From Protopterus annectens (Eukaryota; Chordata; Ceratodontiformes; Protopteridae), in NCBI RefSeq assembly GCF_019279795.1, contig NC_056727.1, positions 1,204,127,222 to 1,204,191,221 on the forward strand: a stretch of DNA of 64,000 nt. Reading direction: 5' to 3'. Below the pieces are notes generated by a model. It ran no database searches. It saw only the letters and a list, made by a program, of their open reading frames with translations, and was not told where the DNA came from. Numbering within the stretch: the first letter of the stretch is position 1; every line of letters starts with the position of its first letter. Positions 59,762-64,000 of this stretch are shown here, one piece after another. The position numbers and the translations under genes were made by a program.

Positions 59762-61960
59762 ATGGCAGGAGTCTGTGAGGGCGTACACCTCTGGGCACAG
59801 TGCTGGGGCATACAGGAGTCCAAGGTCATGGTAGGACTCCTGGTGCAAAACCATGATGAGAGACTGCTGCAGGGTCAGTACCAATGCTCCCAATATAAAG
59901 CGGAAGCCTGGGACTGTCTCGCCCATGATCTCACCAGTGCCACATGTATCCCTTGAATGGGTGAGCAGGTCTGGCACCACTATGCCGATTTGAAGCGGAG
60001 AAATAGGGAGGTCTTGGACGAGTGGGTCCAAGAAGCAAGGCAGAGGGGTGATGTCCCAGCAATGTGTAAGTACTCATACTAATAACTGTTTACTAATGTC
60101 CAGCCTGTGTATATGATGGATAGGTATGCCTAAATATTTCTCTAATTCCCTTACAGCTGCAGCTGAGTGGGCTGTGAATCAGGAAGCCCATGCTAGTAGG
60201 CTGCAAAGGCTGCATTGCGAGGCTGGTGAGTAACAATCCTGCTTGTAGTAGTCATACCAAATAAAAATAAAGTAGTAGAAAGTCACCTGGCAGTATAAAA
60301 ACTGTTGTATGGGTTGTACTGAATAAACCAGACAATATGACAGTAATAGTCCCATATAGGTCATATTTAAATAAAACTATAACTGCCTGGCAATAAAGCT
60401 GTAAATCCTGGACTGGCTGTGGTATTGTATGGCAGTTATTGTTGCATTCTCTGAATAGTAATGTTGTGTTAACCGCTGTTACCCACACTGGGCTACATAA
60501 AAAATGTCTAGGAATGTCTGTATAAGGTTGTTGTAAGTACAAGATCAAATTGTACAACCAGGAGAGACTTAGACAGAAAACACTAAAGACATAGACAGCA
60601 ATATCCAAATAGCACACACTAGTGCAACTTAAATTGTTCTATTTTTAGCAGACACAGCCATGGTTCGAATCCTGGGAGTGGTAGTAAGCTGTATACATAG
60701 TCATACCTCTCAACTGTACAGATTTTTCAGAATGTCCAGATAATTGGTCCATATTTTCTGCCTGTTCCTCTGTTCCCTGGCAAATCATTGGGATGATCTC
60801 AGAATTGTAGTCATGAAATAATGACATACACTTGATTTGCAGACCTCAAAACCTTCAGAAAATGTATATTAAAACAAATCCTGTCACTCATGCAACTCTC
60901 CAAGTTTATGTCAGCAATATTCAAAACATGTCCATATTTGTACCCCCATGTTGTCAAGCTTTGTCCAGAGTGTGTGCATTAAGAGATTGAGAGGTATGTG
61001 CATAATATTAACTTTGAATCTGGGACTATGCATAGAAACAGTCAGGTAGTGTTAACAAACATTCCCTCCACAGGTCTACCAGGTAAGAGATGTAGACCTT
61101 AGCTATAAGACAGTTGAAGTATAAACTGTGTACAAACATACCACTGCCCAAACCAAGGCCATAGGGTATTGCAATAATACCTGCACCTTAATGATTAGAG
61201 CAATAATCATTAGCGTTGTGAGTACTACAAGGATATATAAGTTGTTAATTGACATCTCTCTCTTTCTCTCTCCCCCACCATATCTGCAACAATAATCTAA
61301 ATACATAAATCAAAGGGTATGGTTACACCAAACCTACTTTGGGACATATGTCCCATTGTTCAATAAATATTGAAATGTGTTTCTATTAATGTTCCATGTT
61401 GAAATACTATCATTGGTGGTCTGTTGCTATCAATGTAACTTGCATACCATTGGAATGGCCACTGTGGTTCCATATATGCATATGTTCTGTTTGCTATGCA
61501 ACTGTTCCAAATCTGGTGTTTTGGATTAATGGAAATATATATGCATGCTGTTATAACTAATCCTGGATTGTGTTGACTATTACTAACCCATATATGTTTT
61601 AAAACTGCAACACCATAGCACGTATGGGAAGGCCAGTCCCAGAGGACCCACCTCTGCCACCTCATCTGGCCATGGCACAGGGCCCCAGCATGCTTGGGAC
61701 CCAACCCAGGACCTCCTCGTCCACTGGTCTTGCACCACCTTAACGTGGAACCACTTCAGGGGATGGGGCTGATCCCCCCTGGGAGCGGGAATGAACAGGA
61801 TCCTGTCACCCAAAGTCAGGTCCAGAGATTGGTGTGTAGCGAGCTCTGAAGGGAGTTTGGAGATCTGCTACACCAGCTTGAAGGCCGCTTGGTGCATTTA
61901 GAGGATCTGCATGGCCCTCCTGCTCAGCCGCCAGCACAGCCACCTTCGGGGCCATGAAGG
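59762..61960 (+). pseudogene. Myb/SANT-like protein gene with apparent introns (transposon-derived)
   Basis: Exon 1 starts ATG at 59762; its frame includes VHLWAQCWGIQESKV and meets a TGA at 59954-59956, but the next frame continues VWHHYADLKRRNREVLDEWV before a GTAAGT donor at 60066. A TTACAG acceptor at 60151-60156 opens a 69-nt exon (AAEWAVNQEAHASRL) ending at a GTGAGT donor (60226). A possible mini-exon lies between CAG 61073 and GTAAGA 61083. The last exon, from about 61620, gives PPLPPHLAMAQ and LLHQLEGRLVHLEDLHGP, a coiled-coil-like end. Trihelix/Myb-SANT domains of this type occur in Harbinger accessory genes. I cannot tell whether it is part of an element or a domesticated copy; the frameshift argues for a pseudogene. 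Confidence 0.5.
60694..61006. mobile_element. hAT-like MITE, about 297 bp
   Basis: CATACCTCTCAA at 60702 and TTGAGAGGTATG ending at 60998 are perfect 12-bp inverted ends. Flanks TACATAGT and TGCATAAT match at 6 of 8 positions, a possible old 8-bp duplication. It lies in the presumed intron of the Myb/SANT gene. A lone CATACCTCTCAA also occurs at 2476. Confidence 0.7.
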
Positions 61961-62535
61961 AGCAATGGTGACTGCCCATGGGTGGGGACCTCAATCCCAC
62001 TGTTTCCATTTGAGGGCTCATGTGCTTCTGATTGCCAAACACCCCTCCCCATCCAAGATGTTTACCCCCCACATGTGTCATATACTGTCCCTGTATGCTG
62101 CCTTGTCTGTCTTGTCTGTCTTCCTACCCAACATACCTCATCCAATATACCTACTATCCTTCCCCAACATCCCACTCTCACCTAAAAAAAATGGCAATCT
62201 GTTCCTCAAAAAAAAAAATTCACCACATACATAGCTGTCCATTTTGCACACGTGTCCACTGGGCACATGTAATCTGGTCTAATTGGCTTCATAACGCATT
62301 ATTGTTGTCCTCACCCCTTTCTCAGGGGTTTGAGTGTCCAAATCTACCCCCAAATTCAGTACATATGCACAGCTGTTGCTGTAGAAGAAATGGACAGCTA
62401 TGGACCTTCTCTACATCCATCCTGCACATCCCTAGCTATTTGAGCTGTACATAAATGTGATGTTTTCTCAAACATATCATACAGCACAGTCATTCAACAG
62501 TAGGGAAAATATATTTATATATGTAGATGTATATG

Positions 62536-62900
62536 TGGGCGGCCACAGTGGAGCAGTGGTTAGCACTGTCACCTCACAGCAACAGGTTCTCTGGTTCGAT
62601 CTTCGGCTGGGGTGCCTTCTGTGTGGTGTCTGCATGTCCTCCCCGTGGTCACGTGGGTTTCCTCCGGGAGCTCCGGTTTCCTCCCACATCCCAAAGACAT
62701 GCTATAAGTGTATTGGACACTCTAAACTTGCCCTAGGCATAAGTGTGAGTGTGTGTGTGTGTGTGTGCCTTCTGTGGAAGGTTGGGTGCCGGGCTGGCAA
62801 CTTGACACTGCAAAACTCTACTGCCAACTATGAGTGGACAGGTGATCTGCTGTGGCGACCCCTAACCGGGAAAAGCTGAAAGAAGAAGAAGAAGAAGAAA

Positions 62901-62908
<8 letters not shown>
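62536..62908 (+). mobile_element. tRNA-derived SINE, full-length copy
   Basis: The head reads GGCGGCCACAGTGGAGCAGT, with GGTTAGCACTG around the A box and GGTTCGATCTTC as the B box of an RNA polymerase III promoter. The middle has TGCATGTCCTCCCCGTGG, GTTTCCTCCGGGAGCTCC and TTTCCTCCCACATCCC, a conserved SINE core. The 3' part is interrupted by a GT tract (62752-62768) and ends GTGGCGACCCCTAACCGGG, AAAAGCTGAAAGAAG with a GAA/A tail. Related truncated copies lie at 22.3 and 39.9 kb. Confidence 0.85.

Positions 62909-62968
<60 letters not shown>
62909..62968. repeat. (TA)n microsatellite after the SINE tail
   Basis: About 30 TA units directly follow the A-rich SINE tail. Confidence 0.95.
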
Positions 62969-62970
<2 letters not shown>

Positions 62971-63300
62971 CATTCGCACATTGGATCCACACTCTGAACC
63001 TCTCACAGCAAAACATCTGACCAAAGGCACTGCTAATGGGGGTGAAGGGGCCCAAAATAGGGATCTCTTGTAATTATTGCCATTATCCCTTCCTTCACAG
63101 CTAATCTAATCTGCCTTGCAACACAATAACCAGCACTTGCAAGTCTTGAACCCAGAACCCTGCACAATATAGCCACAACAAGTTAACAGTAAGCCATCTC
63201 AGCTATAACAGATCAGGATGATTTCTCTAACATATCATGCAGAACAGTTAGTTTACCACAAGGAATGCACAATGTGGAATCAGTAAACATTCCAATGATA

Positions 63301-63371
63301 CATATACACACACAAACACACACATATATACATATACACATACACACATATATATATATATATATATATAT
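63301..63371. repeat. (CA)n/(TA)n compound microsatellite
   Basis: CA units then TATATA to 63371, leading straight into a LINE tail in inverse orientation. Confidence 0.9.
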
Positions 63372-63560
63372 GTATTTATTTATTTTACATTTGTTAACTG
63401 GGAAATTCCAGCTGGACCAGATCCATTTACAGCGGAGGTCTGGGGAGAAAAGCTCCGAAACATTGTTACAAAAAAAAAAAAAAAACAAGATAAGCAAATG
63501 TATACAGTGTTATACAAAATTCATTTAAAATAATACAACATGCAGTTAGACATTTTGCCA
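63372..63560 (-). mobile_element. LINE 3' tail fragment, minus strand
   Basis: TTTATTTATTTTACATTTGT, TAACTGGGAAATTCCAGCTG and GGTCTGGGGAGAAAAGCTCC: the fifth copy of the shared tail module. Its inner limit is unclear. Confidence 0.75.
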
Positions 63561-63809
63561 GACAAACACTGAAAATATATAAAATAAATTGGAAAAAAAC
63601 ATTTTCCAGGAGAAACAGTCAGGAATTCCATTTAATGTGCAGGTGTATAATGATTGTGACATAAAGATTGCAATTGCCCGCTATGAGAAGTAGCAACTAA
63701 TAGCCAGAGTTATTGTCTGGGTTTAATACTGTAGAGGGTTAAAGTGAATAGTTTGGAAGTTGGAAAAAAAGGGGGGAGATGGGAGAGTACATTTTAAGTG
63801 ATACAAGGA

Positions 63810-63845
<36 letters not shown>

Positions 63846-64000
63846 TAAATATATAACTACTTATAGCTATGTATAAAAATAGTATATATAGAGGGTGCAC
63901 AGCATATCAAACAGCCATTATTCCTACAGTTGCCACCTTTTCAAATGGCCAATGTTTGATTCTTTCCTACAAATAAGAATTATTGCATGAAACATATACC
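63561..64000. other. Spacer with a CA microsatellite (about 63818-63844)
   Basis: No coding signal seen. Part of it may be 3' UTR of the LINE whose tail precedes it. Confidence 0.4.

Noticed and set aside
60640-60690. tRNA gene suggested by GGTTCGAATCC
   Set aside because: No matching A box or cloverleaf around it; at most a SINE relic.
62818-63073. Tyr-Ile repeat open frames
   Set aside because: Translation of the TA microsatellite after the SINE.

Overview
This window looks like intergenic DNA from a vertebrate with a large, repeat-rich genome. I found no host protein-coding exons, rRNA or canonical tRNA genes. Nearly everything recognisable is a transposable element: several CR1-type LINEs, one L1-clade LINE, two DIRS-like tyrosine-recombinase retroelements, Ty3/Gypsy pol remnants, a Penelope-like element, tRNA-derived SINEs, and DNA transposons (Tc1/mariner, Harbinger with its Myb/SANT partner, hAT, and MITEs with Mutator-like 9-bp duplications). 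CR1, DIRS, L1, Penelope and Harbinger together with long AT-rich decayed spacers would suit a lungfish or an amphibian. This is inference; the species cannot be read from the window.

Layout. 1-464: 5' end of a Tc1-like transposon (minus). 0.6-0.8 kb: Penelope-type end with a hammerhead-like core. 1.1-8.3 kb: broken Harbinger transposase (plus) and its Myb/SANT protein (minus), split by a 3.6-kb hAT insertion that itself holds a 645-bp MITE, each with a target duplication. 8.35-10.16 kb: the best-preserved CR1 copy. 10.45-11.22 kb: a Penelope-like insertion with inverted terminal arms. 11.6-22.2 kb: four CR1 copies or pieces in both orientations. 22.3-25.3 kb: SINE remnant and three MITEs. 25.3-29.3 kb: nothing recognised. 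29.3-39.0 kb: an L1-clade insertion (minus) bounded by a 15-bp duplication, with ORF1, ORF2 and later insertions. 39.9-40.4 kb: SINE and microsatellite. 42.2-43.1 kb: Gypsy integrase. 43.1-46.7 kb: CR1 (minus) split by a second LINE family. 46.7-49.7 kb: truncated DIRS-like element. 49.95-51.7 kb: CR1 (plus) with a LINE-tail insertion. 52.0-57.5 kb: a long DIRS-like element with inverted ends, Gag, RT, RNase H and recombinase. 57.6-58.6 kb: Gypsy RT. 59.7-62.0 kb: a Myb/SANT pseudogene with apparent introns, holding a small hAT-like MITE. 62.5-64 kb: SINE, microsatellites and a LINE tail.

The coding regions do not act together as a pathway; they are independent mobile elements at different stages of decay. 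The least expected signals are a shared LINE 3' tail at five sites, two MITE groups whose ends both begin GGGTCTA-like, the hammerhead-like cores in Penelope ends, and near-intact enzymes interrupted by single homopolymer indels (CR1 at 9.42 kb, DIRS recombinase at 52.69 kb).
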